Source of the DNA: Bacteroidaceae bacterium | Lineage (GTDB): Bacteria; Bacteroidota; Bacteroidia; Bacteroidales; Bacteroidaceae | Length of the DNA stretch: 51,449 nt | Direction of reading: 5' to 3' | Assembly (NCBI GenBank): GCA_024401215.1 | Contig: JAKSLL010000021.1 | Coordinates: forward strand, 1-51,449 | Part shown: one piece after another, positions 40,941 to 50,635 of the stretch | Layout: the number at the start of each line of letters is the position of its first letter | How positions within the stretch are numbered: position 1 is the stretch's first letter | The notes under the pieces: generated by a model | The model's database searches: none | Seen by the model: the letters and a program-made list of their open reading frames with translations, nothing else | What the model was told of the DNA's origin: nothing | Position numbers and translations under genes: made by a program

Positions 40941-41198
40941 ATGGAAGCTAGAAATTTAAGAAAGCAAAGACAGGGTATTGTAACTAGCGATAAGATGGAT
41001 AAGACTATCGTTGTTGCAGCTAAATTCAAGGAGAAGCACCCTATATATGGTAAGTTTGTCCAGAAGACAAAGAAATACCATGCTCATGACGAAAAGAATG
41101 ATGCTCACATTGGTGACACTGTGCTTATCATGGAAACTCGTCCATTGAGCAAAACTAAGAGATGGAGATTAGTAGAAATCGTAGAAAGAGCTAAGTAA
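40941..41198 (+). CDS. rpsQ: 30S ribosomal protein S17
   Basis: S17 is an OB-fold protein that binds 16S rRNA early in assembly. The 85 residues contain [19 protein letters not shown] and the signature [20 protein letters not shown]. It follows rpmC after 13 bases and ends the S10-type part of the cluster. Confidence 0.97.
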   Translation: MEARNLRKQRQGIVTSDKMDKTIVVAAKFKEKHPIYGKFVQKTKKYHAHDEKNDAHIGDTVLIMETRPLSKTKRWRLVEIVERAK

Positions 41199-41203
41199 TA
41201 ATT

Positions 41204-41569
41204 ATGATACAGGTAGAATCAAGATTACAGGTCGCTGACAACAGCGGTGCTCGCGAGGTGTTGTGTATCCGTGTACTCGGTGGCACAAGACGCCGTTACG
41301 CTACAGTAGGAGACGTTATCGTTGTAGCAGTGAAGAGCGCTATTCCAACAAGTGAGGTAAAGAAGGGTTCAGTATCTAAGGCTCTCATTGTTCGTACTAA
41401 AAAGGAAGTTCGTCGTGCTGACGGTTCTTATATCCGTTTCGATGATAATGCATGTGTTCTTTTGAACAATGCTGGCGAAATGAGAGGTAGCCGTATCTTC
41501 GGTCCTGTGGCTCGTGAACTTCGTGCTGCTAACATGAAGGTTGTTTCATTGGCTACTGAAGTACTTTAA
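41204..41569 (+). CDS. rplN: 50S ribosomal protein L14
   Basis: L14 lies on the subunit interface and binds the silencing factor RsfS. The 121-residue chain has the signature [20 protein letters not shown] and the end [18 protein letters not shown]. It is the first spc-type gene and follows rpsQ after only five bases, so transcription is continuous. Confidence 0.98.
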   Translation: MIQVESRLQVADNSGAREVLCIRVLGGTRRRYATVGDVIVVAVKSAIPTSEVKKGSVSKALIVRTKKEVRRADGSYIRFDDNACVLLNNAGEMRGSRIFGPVARELRAANMKVVSLATEVL

Positions 41570-41590
41570 TCATTAAAAGTCATCACGGTA

Positions 41591-41908
41591 ATGAGTAAAT
41601 TACATATTAAGAAAGGCGACATGGTGTACGTTCTCGCAGGTAACGAGAAGGGCAAGACTGGTAAGGTCATCAAGGTCCTTGTTGAGAAGCAGCGTGCTAT
41701 TGTCGAGGGTGTCAATAAGATCAAGAAGAGCACTAAGCCTAGTGCTGCACACCCACAGGGAGGTTTTATCGAGCAGGAGGCTCCAATCCATATCTCTAAC
41801 CTTAATGTTGTTGACCCTAAGACAGGTAAGCCAACACGCATTGGTCGTAAGATGGGTGAGAATGGTAAATTAGTTAGATTCGCTAAAAAGTCAGGGGAGG
41901 TTATTTAA
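41591..41908 (+). CDS. rplX: 50S ribosomal protein L24
   Basis: L24 is an assembly initiator near the tunnel exit. The 105 residues contain the KOW motif [20 protein letters not shown] and [15 protein letters not shown]. Its stop codon overlaps the rplE start by one base (TAATG). Confidence 0.97.
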   Translation: MSKLHIKKGDMVYVLAGNEKGKTGKVIKVLVEKQRAIVEGVNKIKKSTKPSAAHPQGGFIEQEAPIHISNLNVVDPKTGKPTRIGRKMGENGKLVRFAKKSGEVI

Positions 41909-42462
41909 TGAGTACAACTGCACAACTTAAGAATGTTTATGCAGAGCAGATTGCTCCTGCACTCCAGAAGCAGTTTAACTACAAGTCTCCAATGCAGATT
42001 CCTGTTTTGAAGAAGATTGTAGTTAACCAGGGTCTTGGTATGGCTACTGCTGATAAGAAGGTTATAGAGATTGCAATGAACGAGATTGCCCAGATTACTG
42101 GTCAGAAGCCTGTTGCAACAATGTCTAAGAAGGATATTTCAAATTTCCGTCTTCGTAAGCATATGCCAATCGGTGTCATGGTAACTCTCCGTCGCGAGCG
42201 TATGTATGAGTTCCTTGAGAAGCTTATCCGCGTATCTCTTCCTCGTATTCGCGACTTCAAGGGTATTGAGTCTAAGTTCGATGGCCGTGGAAACTATACA
42301 CTCGGAATCACTGAGCAGATCATCTTCCCAGAAATCAATATCGACCAGGTTGATAAGATTATGGGTATGAACATCACTTTCGTTACATCTGCACAGACTG
42401 ACGAAGAGGGTTATGCACTCCTCAAGGCATTCGGTCTTCCATTTAAGGACGCTAAAAAGTAA
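41908..42462 (+). CDS. rplE: 50S ribosomal protein L5
   Basis: L5 binds 5S rRNA and contacts the P-site tRNA. The 184 residues include [16 protein letters not shown] and [19 protein letters not shown], both conserved. Its first base overlaps the last base of the rplX stop codon, so the two are coupled. Confidence 0.98.
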   Translation: MSTTAQLKNVYAEQIAPALQKQFNYKSPMQIPVLKKIVVNQGLGMATADKKVIEIAMNEIAQITGQKPVATMSKKDISNFRLRKHMPIGVMVTLRRERMYEFLEKLIRVSLPRIRDFKGIESKFDGRGNYTLGITEQIIFPEINIDQVDKIMGMNITFVTSAQTDEEGYALLKAFGLPFKDAKK

Positions 42463-42470
42463 ATTCTCAT

Positions 42471-42773
42471 ATGGCAAAGGAATCAATGAAAGCACGCGAG
42501 GTTAAGCGTGCAAAGCTCGTGGCAAAGTATGCTGCAAAGCGTGCTGCTCTTAAGAAGGTTATTGCTACTGCTCAGGATCCTATTGATGCTTACGAGGCTG
42601 CTCGTGCTCTTCAGGCAATCCCTGCAAATGCTAACCCAATTCGTCTTCACAACCGCTGCAAGCTTACTGGTCGACCAAGAGGTTATATCCGTCAGTTCGG
42701 AATCTCTCGTATCCAGTTCCGCGAAATGGCATCTGCTGGTTTGATCCCAGGTGTTAAGAAGGCAAGCTGGTAA
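42471..42773 (+). CDS. rpsN: 30S ribosomal protein S14, zinc-free type
   Basis: S14 belongs to the 30S head. The 100-residue chain is the long form without the CxxC zinc pairs of the short type; only one cysteine (in [11 protein letters not shown]) is present, so it does not depend on zinc. The C-terminal [21 protein letters not shown] is conserved. It is the last gene before the terminator at 42788-42821, which splits the spc operon. Confidence 0.96.
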   Translation: MAKESMKAREVKRAKLVAKYAAKRAALKKVIATAQDPIDAYEAARALQAIPANANPIRLHNRCKLTGRPRGYIRQFGISRIQFREMASAGLIPGVKKASW

Positions 42774-42787
42774 TTGGAAATATTAAG

Positions 42788-42821
42788 GTTTACCACAGGT
42801 TCGGGAGTGGTAAACTTTTTT
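42788..42821 (+). terminator. Intrinsic terminator inside the spc cluster
   Basis: GTTTACCAC (42788-42796) pairs exactly with GTGGTAAAC (42807-42815), followed by TTTTTT. It directly follows rpsN and looks fully functional. Confidence 0.88.
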
Positions 42822-42930
42822 ATAATCCCTTTATTAGCAATTTAGACTCGCAAATGTTATTTATTGTTAAAAAATGCGTTGTTTTCAATTAGTTTTAACA
42901 ATAAATTAATAAACATATTATAAAAAGTTG

Positions 42931-42991
42931 TAACTTTGCACGCTTTATGACATGAAATGACTGTCTAAAACGTGTAAATTTACGCGTTTTA
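42931..42991 (+). promoter_or_regulatory. Promoter and near-palindromic leader of rpsH
   Basis: TAACTTTG at 42931-42938 is a consensus -7 box. Soon after, 42966-42991 is a 26-base near-palindrome (TAAAACG core with GTAAATTTAC centre). Transcription would begin near 42945 and give a leader of about 120 bases before rpsH. This restarts transcription of the spc operon. Confidence 0.7.
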
Positions 42992-43064
42992 TAGATATTT
43001 TGTCTAAGTTAATTTTATTTTTAAATATTGTCGGGCATAAGTCCCGATTAATTTAATTTATTTT

Positions 43065-43460
43065 ATGACAGATCCAATAGCTGATTATCTGACGAGACTT
43101 CGTAATGCAATCCAGGCTAAGCACAAGGTTGTAGAAGTTCCTGCGTCAAACCTTAAGAAGGAAATCACTAAGATTCTTTTCGACAAAGGTTACATTTTGA
43201 ACTACAAGTTCGTAGAAGAGGGTCCTCAGGGAACAATCAAGGTTGCTCTCAAGTATGACCCAGAAACAAGAGTAAGCGCTATTCAGTGCTTAAAGCGTGT
43301 TTCTCGTCCAGGTCTCCGTAAGTACACTGGTTACAAGGACATGCCAAGAGTTATTAATGGATTAGGTATAGCAATTGTATCTACATCTAAAGGTGTTATG
43401 ACAGATAAAGAAGCCTCAGAACTCAAGATTGGTGGTGAGGTTCTTTGTTATGTATATTAA
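43065..43460 (+). CDS. rpsH: 30S ribosomal protein S8
   Basis: S8 is a primary 16S-binding protein and the translational repressor of the spc operon in E. coli. The 131 residues contain TDPIADYLTRLRNAIQAKH and GIAIVSTSKGVMTDKEA. Here it is the first gene after a terminator and new promoter, so its leader (42945-43064) is the natural place to look for S8 control. Confidence 0.97.
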   Translation: MTDPIADYLTRLRNAIQAKHKVVEVPASNLKKEITKILFDKGYILNYKFVEEGPQGTIKVALKYDPETRVSAIQCLKRVSRPGLRKYTGYKDMPRVINGLGIAIVSTSKGVMTDKEASELKIGGEVLCYVY

Positions 43461-43476
43461 TTAAGGAGGAAATATA

Positions 43477-44046
43477 ATGTCTAGAATTGGTAAATTACCT
43501 ATTATTATTCCTGCAGGAGTCACTGTAACTCATAAGGATGACATTGTAACTGTAAAAGGTCCTAAGGGTGAACTTACACAACCAGTTAACCCATGTATTA
43601 AGATTACAATTGAGGACGGTCAGGTAACAATGGCTGAAAATGAAGAACTGATGCAGGATAACGCAAAGTTGCGTCATGCTCTTCAGGGAACATATCGCTC
43701 ACTTGTAAACAACATGGTTTACGGTGTATCTGAAGGTTTCAAGAAAACTCTTCAGCTCGTGGGAGTTGGTTATCGTGTGAGCAATCAAGGCAATGTTCTT
43801 GATTTCGCTCTTGGATATTCTCATGCAATTGTTTTCGAATTGCCAAAGGAGGTTAAGGTTGAAACAAAGTCTGAGAGAAATCAGGATCCTCTTATCATGC
43901 TCGAGTGTGCAGACAAGCAGCTTCTTGGCCAGGTATGTGCTAAGATTCGCTCATTCCGCAAGCCAGAGCCTTATAAGGGCAAGGGTATTCGCTTCCAGGG
44001 TGAAGTTATAAGAAGAAAGTCTGGAAAGTCTGCAAATGCTAAATAA
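43477..44046 (+). CDS. rplF: 50S ribosomal protein L6
   Basis: L6 lies near the factor-binding site. The 189 residues have the two-repeat L6 fold, with SRIGKLPIIIPAGVTV at the start and the signature PEPYKGKGIRFQGEVIRRK near the end. A purine-rich AAGGAGGA precedes the start codon. Confidence 0.97.
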   Translation: MSRIGKLPIIIPAGVTVTHKDDIVTVKGPKGELTQPVNPCIKITIEDGQVTMAENEELMQDNAKLRHALQGTYRSLVNNMVYGVSEGFKKTLQLVGVGYRVSNQGNVLDFALGYSHAIVFELPKEVKVETKSERNQDPLIMLECADKQLLGQVCAKIRSFRKPEPYKGKGIRFQGEVIRRKSGKSANAK

Positions 44047-44062
44047 TTAAATTGACAAGAGT

Positions 44063-44404
44063 ATGATTACAAAGATTGAAAGACGACTCAAAATTAAATA
44101 TAGAGTACGCAATAAAATTTCTGGTACTGCTGAGCGCCCAAGAATGAGCGTTTTCAGAAGCAATAAGCAGATTTATGTACAGGTAATTGATGACGATGCT
44201 CAGAAAACTTTAGCTGCTGCTTCTTCACTTGGATTCGAAAAGATGAATAAGTCAGAGCAGGCTGCAAAAGTTGGTGAGATGATTGCAAAGAAGGCTATTG
44301 AAGCAGGTATTACTACAGTAGTGTTCGACCGTAATGGTTACTTGTATCATGGTAGAGTTAAAGAGGTAGCAGATGCTGCCCGTAATGCTGGTCTTAAATT
44401 CTAA
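44063..44404 (+). CDS. rplR: 50S ribosomal protein L18
   Basis: L18 binds 5S rRNA together with L5. It has 113 residues, with the basic start [38 protein letters not shown] and the closing [20 protein letters not shown]. Order rplF-rplR-rpsE is canonical. Confidence 0.97.
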   Translation: MITKIERRLKIKYRVRNKISGTAERPRMSVFRSNKQIYVQVIDDDAQKTLAAASSLGFEKMNKSEQAAKVGEMIAKKAIEAGITTVVFDRNGYLYHGRVKEVADAARNAGLKF

Positions 44405-44413
44405 AATACGATT

Positions 44414-44923
44414 ATGGTAAATAAAGTTAAAGTACAAAACGATGCTGAGCTTAAAGATCGCTTAGTTGCTATTAATCGTGTTACTAAGGTTACCAAGGGT
44501 GGTCGTACATTCACATTCGCAGCCATCGTTGTTGTAGGTGATGGTAACGGTGTTATTGGCTATGGTCTTGGAAAGGCTGGTGAAGTTACAGCTGCTATCG
44601 AAAAAGGAAAGGAAGCTGCTAAGAAGAATTTAGTAAAGGTGCCTGTTCTTAAGGGTACTGTTCCTCATGAGTCTTATGCTAAATTCGGAGGCGCTCGTGT
44701 TCTCATTATGCCTGCTTCAGAAGGTACTGGAGTTGTTGCTGGTGGCGCGATGCGTGCAGTTCTCGAAAGTGTTGGTATTACAGACGTTCTTGCAAAGTCT
44801 AAGGGTTCATCTAACCCTCACAACCTTGTAAAGGCTACTATTGCTGCTCTCGCAAATATGCGTGACGCTAAGACTGTTGCAAAGAACCGTGGTGTTAATT
44901 TGACAAAAGTATTTAAAGGATAA
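44414..44923 (+). CDS. rpsE: 30S ribosomal protein S5
   Basis: S5 is at the mRNA entry and affects decoding accuracy. In 169 residues it has the dsRNA-binding-like N-domain ([20 protein letters not shown], including the spectinomycin loop nearby) and the C-domain ([20 protein letters not shown]). No odd substitution is evident. Confidence 0.97.
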   Translation: MVNKVKVQNDAELKDRLVAINRVTKVTKGGRTFTFAAIVVVGDGNGVIGYGLGKAGEVTAAIEKGKEAAKKNLVKVPVLKGTVPHESYAKFGGARVLIMPASEGTGVVAGGAMRAVLESVGITDVLAKSKGSSNPHNLVKATIAALANMRDAKTVAKNRGVNLTKVFKG

Positions 44924-44931
44924 GAATAATC

Positions 44932-45108
44932 ATGGCAACTATCAAAATTAAGCAGATTAAAGGACAGGCTGGTCGTCCACAGGATCAGAAGAGCACTCTC
45001 GAGTCTCTCGGTCTTGGAAAGATTAATAGGGTCGTTGAGCGTGAGGATTCTCCATCTTTGCGTGGTATGATCCGCAAGGTAGAGCACCTTGTAGAGGTTA
45101 TTGACTAA
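44932..45108 (+). CDS. rpmD: 50S ribosomal protein L30
   Basis: This short gene of 58 codons starts at the ATG 44932 and ends with TAA at 45106-45108. The chain begins MATIKIKQIKGQAGRPQDQK and contains STLESLGLGKINRVVE, the L30 signature. It fills the gap between rpsE and rplO at the canonical place. L30 binds the 23S rRNA near the 5S site and is not universal in bacteria. Confidence 0.96.
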   Translation: MATIKIKQIKGQAGRPQDQKSTLESLGLGKINRVVEREDSPSLRGMIRKVEHLVEVID

Positions 45109-45135
45109 AATTAAACACACAAAATTTAGATCGAA

Positions 45136-45582
45136 ATGGAATTATATAATTTGAAACCAGCTGAAGGTGCTACTCACAACAGCAAGCGTGTAGGTCGTGG
45201 TTATGGTTCAGGAAAGGGCCGTACTTCTACTCGTGGACACAAGGGTGCTAAGGCGCGTTCTGGTTATAAGAAGAAGATTGGATTCGAAGGTGGTCAGATG
45301 CCTCTCCAGCGTCGTGTACCTAAGTTCGGATTCCAGAATATTAATCGTGTTGAATACAAGGCTATTAATATTGATCTTATTCAGAAACTTGCTGAAGAGA
45401 AGAATCTTTCAAAGGTTGGCATTAAGGAGCTTATTGAAGCAGGCTTCATTAACAAGAAGCAGCTTGTTAAGATTCTTGGCAACGGTGAACTCACATCTAA
45501 GATTGATGTTGAAGCTCATGCTTTCTCTGCTAAGGCAGAAGCTGCAATCACAGAAAAAGGTGGTAACGCTGTAAAACTCTAA
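45136..45582 (+). CDS. rplO: 50S ribosomal protein L15
   Basis: L15 is a late-assembly protein in the core of the large subunit. The 148 residues have the basic, glycine-rich N-terminus (GRGYGSGKGRTSTRGHKGAK) and GFEGGQMPLQRRVPKFGF. It is four bases upstream of secY. Confidence 0.98.
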   Translation: MELYNLKPAEGATHNSKRVGRGYGSGKGRTSTRGHKGAKARSGYKKKIGFEGGQMPLQRRVPKFGFQNINRVEYKAINIDLIQKLAEEKNLSKVGIKELIEAGFINKKQLVKILGNGELTSKIDVEAHAFSAKAEAAITEKGGNAVKL

Positions 45583-45586
45583 AATA

Positions 45587-46936
45587 ATGGGAAAAGCAAT
45601 CGAAAATCTTAAGGATATCAAGATTGTTAAGACATTTACTAACATCTGGCGTATTGAGGATTTGCGTACTCGCATCCTCATAACGCTTATGTTTGTAACA
45701 ATCTATCGTTTTGGCTCTTATGTGGTTCTCCCAGGTGTCGATACAGAGGCTCTTCAAGGACTCCATAATCAGACAGAAGGTGGTTTGATGTCTCTTCTTG
45801 ATATGTTCTCAGGTGGAGCTTTTTCTAAGGCATCTATCTTTGGACTTGGAATTATGCCATATATCTCTGCATCTATCGTTATTCAGTTGCTTGGTATAGC
45901 AGTTCCTTATTTCCAGAAGATGCAGCGTGAGGGTGAAAGTGGTAGAAGGAAGATGAATCAATATACTCGTTATTTGACTATTCCAATCCTTCTTTTCCAA
46001 GGTGTATTCTATCTTTTGAACCTCAAGAACACTACAGGCGGCACAGCAATTTTCCCTTCTTTGGATTGGAATATGTTTATGGTTGTCTCTACAATTATTC
46101 TCGCTGCTGGTAGTATGTTCGTTTTGTGGTTAGGTGAACGAATTACTGACCGTGGTATTGGAAATGGAGTGTCTATCATCATCATGATTGGTATTATTGC
46201 TCGTTTCCCTTCCGCTATTATCGAAGAATTTGGCTCTCGCTGGGGAGGTCAGGGTGGTCTGATAATGTTCCTTGTAGAGATTGTGGTTTTCCTTGTTGTA
46301 ATTGCAGCAGCTATCCTTCTTGTTCAAGGTGTCCGTCAGGTTCCAGTAAATTATGCAAAGAGAATTGCTGGTGTACGTGAGATTTCAGGTGCACGCCAGT
46401 ACATCCCTCTTAAGCCATATGCTGCAAATGTAATGCCTATCATTTTTGCTCAGGCTATTATGTTTATCCCTGCCACATTAGCGACTCTTTCTGGTAATAA
46501 GTTGAATTCAGTGGTTTCTATGCTGATTGATAACAACAGCGTTTTGTACAATGCTATTTTTGCTTTATTGATTGTGCTCTTCACATATCTCTATACTGCA
46601 ATCACTATCAATCCAACACAGATGGCTGAAGATATGAAGCGTAATAATGGATTCATACCAGGTATTAAGCCTGGAACTGAGACTGCTGACTATATTGATT
46701 CAATCATGTCACGCATCACTCTTCCTGGATCTCTCTTCCTCGCTCTTATTGCCGTTCTACCTGCTTTTGCTGGTTTCTTTGGTATTCATAGAGAATTTGC
46801 TGCTTTCTTCGGTGGTACATCACTTTTGATTCTTGTAGGTGTAGTTCTCGACACTCTTATGCAGATTGAGTCTCACCTTATGATGCGTCATTATGATGGA
46901 CTTCTTGAAACAGGTCGTGTTCGTGGTGAACATTAA
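45587..46936 (+). CDS. secY: Protein translocase subunit SecY
   Basis: SecY is the pore of the Sec translocon in the inner membrane. The 449 residues contain ten membrane segments, beginning near residue 28. Conserved parts are the plug region GLMSLLDMFSGGAFSKASIF, IMPYISASIVIQLLGI (membrane segment 2) and the cytoplasmic loop FIPGIKPGTETADYIDSIM. It lies between rplO and map, as in many Bacteroidetes. Confidence 0.98.
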   Translation: MGKAIENLKDIKIVKTFTNIWRIEDLRTRILITLMFVTIYRFGSYVVLPGVDTEALQGLHNQTEGGLMSLLDMFSGGAFSKASIFGLGIMPYISASIVIQLLGIAVPYFQKMQREGESGRRKMNQYTRYLTIPILLFQGVFYLLNLKNTTGGTAIFPSLDWNMFMVVSTIILAAGSMFVLWLGERITDRGIGNGVSIIIMIGIIARFPSAIIEEFGSRWGGQGGLIMFLVEIVVFLVVIAAAILLVQGVRQVPVNYAKRIAGVREISGARQYIPLKPYAANVMPIIFAQAIMFIPATLATLSGNKLNSVVSMLIDNNSVLYNAIFALLIVLFTYLYTAITINPTQMAEDMKRNNGFIPGIKPGTETADYIDSIMSRITLPGSLFLALIAVLPAFAGFFGIHREFAAFFGGTSLLILVGVVLDTLMQIESHLMMRHYDGLLETGRVRGEH

Positions 46937-46952
46937 GTTCTGCTTTTGAAAG

Positions 46953-47750
46953 ATGGTATATCTTAAAACTGACGAGGAAGTTGAACTGTTGCGTAAGGCA
47001 AATTTACTTGTAGGTAAAACTCTTGCGGAACTTGCTAAAGTTATAAAGCCAGGTGTTACTACAAAACAGTTAGATGTAATTGCTGAAGAATTTATCAGAG
47101 ATAATGGAGCTATCCCTACTTTTAAGGGTTTTCCTAATCCTTACGGTCCGGAGTTTCCTGCAAGCATTTGCACTTCTGTCAATCATCAAGTAGTTCATGG
47201 AATTCCTGGTGATGTTTGTCTAAAAGATGGCGATATAGTTTCTATAGACTGTGGAGTCAAACTAGACGGATATTGTGGCGATTCTTGTTACACATTCGAA
47301 GTTGGTCAAGTTTCAGATGAAATTAAGAAATTTCTTAGTGTTACTAAAGAATCTTTGTATAAGGGAATTGAACAAGCTATAGTAGGACATCGAATAGGTG
47401 ATATTTCTTATGCAGTTCAGACTCATTGCGAAGCGCAAGGCTATGGAGTTGTTCGTGAATTCGTCGGTCATGGAATAGGTAAAGAGATGCACGAAGATCC
47501 TCAGGTTCCTAATTATGGTAAAAGAGGAAATGGTATCTTGCTTAAAAATGGTTTGTGTATAGCCATTGAGCCAATGATTACTATGGGTGCTATTGATATC
47601 TACATGCAGCAAGATATGTGGGGTATTATTACTCGTGATAGTAAACCCGCAGCGCATTTCGAACATTCAGTATGTGTTCGCAAGGGAAAAGCTGACATTC
47701 TTTCGTCATTTGAAGAAATTGAAAAAGTATTAAGAGAAAAATCTTTATAA
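46953..47750 (+). CDS. map: Methionine aminopeptidase, type I
   Basis: The enzyme removes the initiator methionine from new proteins. The 265 residues have all five metal ligands in the expected order: Asp99, Asp110, His173 (in EFVGHGIGKEMHE), Glu206 (in AIEPM) and Glu237 (in HFEHSVCV), plus substrate His82. No N-terminal zinc finger extension is present, so it is the short bacterial type. Codon bias is weaker than in the flanking ribosomal genes. It is followed by infA after three bases. Confidence 0.97.
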   Translation: MVYLKTDEEVELLRKANLLVGKTLAELAKVIKPGVTTKQLDVIAEEFIRDNGAIPTFKGFPNPYGPEFPASICTSVNHQVVHGIPGDVCLKDGDIVSIDCGVKLDGYCGDSCYTFEVGQVSDEIKKFLSVTKESLYKGIEQAIVGHRIGDISYAVQTHCEAQGYGVVREFVGHGIGKEMHEDPQVPNYGKRGNGILLKNGLCIAIEPMITMGAIDIYMQQDMWGIITRDSKPAAHFEHSVCVRKGKADILSSFEEIEKVLREKSL

Positions 47751-47753
47751 AGT

Positions 47754-47972
47754 ATGGCTAAACAGTCTGCTATTGAACAGGATGGAACTATCGTTGAAGC
47801 ATTGTCTAATGCAATGTTTCGTGTTGAATTGGAAAATGGTCATGAGATAATTGCTCATATCTCAGGTAAGATGAGAATGCATTACATCAAGATTTTGCCT
47901 GGTGATAAGATTAAGGTTGAGATGTCTCCTTATGACCTTTCTAAAGGAAGAATAGTATTTAGATATAAATAA
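47754..47972 (+). CDS. infA: Translation initiation factor IF-1
   Basis: IF-1 occupies the ribosomal A site during initiation. The 72-residue OB-fold protein has [20 protein letters not shown] and [20 protein letters not shown], both family hallmarks. It is nine bases before rpmJ. Confidence 0.97.
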   Translation: MAKQSAIEQDGTIVEALSNAMFRVELENGHEIIAHISGKMRMHYIKILPGDKIKVEMSPYDLSKGRIVFRYK

Positions 47973-47981
47973 AATCAAAAT

Positions 47982-48098
47982 ATGAAAACAAGAGCATCAT
48001 TGAAGAAGCGTACACCTGATTGCGTAATCGTAAGACGTAAAGGTCGTCTGTTTGTAATTAATAAGAAGAATCCTAAGTACAAGATGCGTCAGGGTTAA
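47982..48098 (+). CDS. rpmJ: 50S ribosomal protein L36, zinc-free type
   Basis: This 38-codon gene runs from the ATG at 47982 to the TAA at 48096-48098. The chain starts [20 protein letters not shown] and ends NPKYKMRQG, the L36 end. The zinc ribbon of the classic form (three Cys and one His) is reduced to a single Cys14, so it is a zinc-free variant. It lies between infA and rpsM as expected. Confidence 0.96.
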   Translation: MKTRASLKKRTPDCVIVRRKGRLFVINKKNPKYKMRQG

Positions 48099-48131
48099 TT
48101 CTTTTGTAAGAATTCGAAATTTAATTAAGAT

Positions 48132-48512
48132 ATGGCAATAAGAATTGTTGGTGTAGACCTCCCACAAAATAAGAGAGGTGAAATTGCGCTCACATACATT
48201 TTTGGTATTGGTCGCAGCAGCTCAGTCAAAATCCTTGAAAAGGCTGGCGTAGATAAGGATATTAAAGTTAAGGATTGGAATGACGATCAGGCTGGTAAGA
48301 TCCGTGAGGTTATTGCAGCTGAGTACAAGGTAGAAGGTGACCTTCGTTCTGAAATCCAGCTTAACATTAAGCGTCTGATGGATATTGGTTGCTATCGTGG
48401 TATCCGTCATCGTCTTGGTCTTCCTGTACGCGGTCAGAGCACAAAGAACAATGCTCGTACTCGTAAGGGTAAGAAGAAGACAGTTGCAAATAAGAAAAAG
48501 GCTACTAAATAA
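48132..48512 (+). CDS. rpsM: 30S ribosomal protein S13
   Basis: S13 contacts the P-site tRNA and forms inter-subunit bridges. The 126 residues have [20 protein letters not shown], the helix-two-turn-helix region, and [19 protein letters not shown]. It opens the alpha-type part of the cluster. Confidence 0.98.
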   Translation: MAIRIVGVDLPQNKRGEIALTYIFGIGRSSSVKILEKAGVDKDIKVKDWNDDQAGKIREVIAAEYKVEGDLRSEIQLNIKRLMDIGCYRGIRHRLGLPVRGQSTKNNARTRKGKKKTVANKKKATK

Positions 48513-48524
48513 TAATTTTTTAAT

Positions 48525-48914
48525 ATGGCAAAGAAAACAACTTCTGCAAAGAAGAGAAATGTCAAGGTTACTGCAGAGGGTCAGCTTCATGTACACTCTT
48601 CATTTAACAACATCATTGTTACTCTTGCTAACAGTGAAGGTAATGTTATCTCTTGGTCAGCTGCAGGAAAGATGGGTTTCCGTGGTTCAAAGAAGAACAC
48701 TCCATACGCTGCTCAGATGGCAGCTCAGGACTGCGCTAAGGTTGCTTTTGATCTTGGACTTCGCAAGGTGAAGGCTTATATCAAGGGTCCAGGTAATGGT
48801 CGTGAAGCTGCTGTTCGTGGTTGTCATGCAGCAGGAATCGAAGTAACTGAGATCATCGACGTTACTCCACTTCCACATAACGGATGTCGTCCTCCTAAGA
48901 GAAGAAGAGTTTAA
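48525..48914 (+). CDS. rpsK: 30S ribosomal protein S11
   Basis: S11 forms the platform that holds the mRNA near the E site. The 129 residues contain [19 protein letters not shown] and the end [18 protein letters not shown], with the Asn-Gly that is often an isoaspartate site. A structured 104-base gap follows before rpsD. Confidence 0.98.
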   Translation: MAKKTTSAKKRNVKVTAEGQLHVHSSFNNIIVTLANSEGNVISWSAAGKMGFRGSKKNTPYAAQMAAQDCAKVAFDLGLRKVKAYIKGPGNGREAAVRGCHAAGIEVTEIIDVTPLPHNGCRPPKRRRV

Positions 48915-48930
48915 TTTTCGAATTATGCGT

Positions 48931-48994
48931 GGATCTTTATTCTTTTATACCGCATCTTTTCCTTTCTGCGGTGGCTGCTGCGAATATAAGATCC
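48931..48994 (+). promoter_or_regulatory. Long hairpin leader before rpsD
   Basis: GGATCTT (48931-48937) pairs with AAGATCC (48988-48994), ATTC (48939-48942) with GAAT (48982-48985), and CCGCA (48950-48954) with TGCGG (48967-48971). The three stems lie on one axis, separated by a single-base mismatch and internal loops. It stands directly before the S4 gene, so it is a good candidate for an S4 target. Confidence 0.65.
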
Positions 48995-49018
48995 GAGCAT
49001 TAAATTATTAAGATAAAT

Positions 49019-49624
49019 ATGGCTAGATATATTGGACCTAAATCAAGAATTTCTCGTCGTTTCGGTGAGGCAATCTTTGGACCAGATAAGGTATTGTCTA
49101 AGAGAAATTTTGCTCCAGGTCAGCATGGTAACAATCGTCGTAAGAAGTCTTCAGAGTATGGTCTCATGCTTGCAGAAAAGCAGAAAGCTAAATATACTTA
49201 TGGAGTTCTTGAGCGTCAGTTCCGTAATCTTTTTGAAAAAGCTTCTACTAAGTCAGGAGTTACAGGTGAAGTTCTTCTTCAGCTTTTAGAGTCTCGTCTT
49301 GACAATGTAGTTTACCGTCTTGGTATTGCTCCTACACGTTCTGCTGCTCGTCAGCTTGTAAGTCATAAGCACATCGTTGTTGACGGACAGGTTGTTAATA
49401 TTCCTTCTTATTCAGTTCAGCCAGGTCAGATTGTTTCTGTTAGAGAAAAGTCTAAGAGCCTTGAAGTTATTGATAATGCTCTCAGTGGCTTTAATCACAG
49501 CAAGTATCCTTGGATTGAGTGGGATGAGAATGTTAAGGGTGGTAAGTTCCTTCACATGCCTGAGCGTGCAGACATCCCAGAGAATATCAAGGAGCAGATG
49601 ATTGTCGAGTTGTACTCTAAATAA
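49019..49624 (+). CDS. rpsD: 30S ribosomal protein S4
   Basis: S4 starts assembly of the 30S body and, in several phyla, represses translation through its mRNA leader. The 201 residues have [17 protein letters not shown], the S4 RNA-binding domain ([20 protein letters not shown]) and [18 protein letters not shown]. The first cysteine cluster of the zinc-binding form is absent. The hairpin at 48931-48994 precedes it. Confidence 0.98.
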   Translation: MARYIGPKSRISRRFGEAIFGPDKVLSKRNFAPGQHGNNRRKKSSEYGLMLAEKQKAKYTYGVLERQFRNLFEKASTKSGVTGEVLLQLLESRLDNVVYRLGIAPTRSAARQLVSHKHIVVDGQVVNIPSYSVQPGQIVSVREKSKSLEVIDNALSGFNHSKYPWIEWDENVKGGKFLHMPERADIPENIKEQMIVELYSK

Positions 49625-49635
49625 TAAATAAACAA

Positions 49636-50628
49636 ATGGCGATATTAGCATTTCAAAAACCAGAAAAAGTCGTAATGTTAGAAGCGGACGATAAGTACGG
49701 AAAGTTTGAATTCCGTCCTTTGGAGCCTGGTTACGGTATTACAATCGGTAATCCTCTCCGCCGTGTTCTTCTTTCATCACTTGAGGGATTTGCCATCAAT
49801 ACAATTCGTATTGCTGGTGTGGAGCATGAATTCTCTACAATTCCAGGTGTTAAAGAGGATGTAACTAACATTATCTTGAATCTTAAGCAAGTTAGATTCA
49901 AGCAAGTGGCTGATGATTTTGAATCTGAAAAGGTATCAATATCAATCGAGAATTCAACCGAGTTTAAGGCTGGAGATATCAACAAGTATCTTAACGGATT
50001 TGGAGTGTTAAATCCTGATTTGGTAATTTGTCATTTGGATCCTCAAGCAACATTGGAAATTGAATTGAGCATCAATAAAGGTCGTGGATATGTTCCTGCT
50101 GATGAGAATCGTGAATTCTGCAAGGAAATCAACGAAATTGCTATTGACTCAATTTATACTCCTATTCGCAACGTCAAGTTCGCAGTTGAAAACTATCGTG
50201 TAGCTCAGAAGACTGACTATGAGAAGTTGGTTCTTGAGATTACAACTGATGGTTCTATTCATCCAAAGGATGCTCTTAAAGAGGCATCAAGAATCCTTAT
50301 TTATCATCTTATGTTGTTCTCTGATGAGAAGATTACTCTTGAGAATGCTGATATCGATGGTAATGATCAGTTCGATGAGGAAGTATTGCGTATGCGTCAG
50401 TTGCTTAAGACTAAGCTTGTCGAAATGAATCTCTCTGTTCGCGCTCTCAATTGTTTGAAGGCTGCTGATGTTGAGACTCTTGGCGATCTCGTACAATTTA
50501 ACAAAACAGACTTGCTTAAGTTCCGTAATTTTGGTAAGAAGTCACTCACAGAGCTTGACGAATTGCTTGAGGACTTGAACCTTTCATTCGGAACTGATAT
50601 TTCTAAGTATAAATTAGACAAAGACTAA
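49636..50628 (+). CDS. rpoA: RNA polymerase subunit alpha
   Basis: Alpha dimers nucleate RNA polymerase assembly, and the C-terminal domain contacts promoter DNA and activators. The 330 residues have the N-terminal domain ([16 protein letters not shown]) and, after a flexible acidic linker, the C-terminal domain ([20 protein letters not shown] and [19 protein letters not shown]). Both are complete. It sits between rpsD and rplQ, the standard alpha operon order. Confidence 0.98.
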   Translation: MAILAFQKPEKVVMLEADDKYGKFEFRPLEPGYGITIGNPLRRVLLSSLEGFAINTIRIAGVEHEFSTIPGVKEDVTNIILNLKQVRFKQVADDFESEKVSISIENSTEFKAGDINKYLNGFGVLNPDLVICHLDPQATLEIELSINKGRGYVPADENREFCKEINEIAIDSIYTPIRNVKFAVENYRVAQKTDYEKLVLEITTDGSIHPKDALKEASRILIYHLMLFSDEKITLENADIDGNDQFDEEVLRMRQLLKTKLVEMNLSVRALNCLKAADVETLGDLVQFNKTDLLKFRNFGKKSLTELDELLEDLNLSFGTDISKYKLDKD

Positions 50629-50635
50629 TTAAAAA

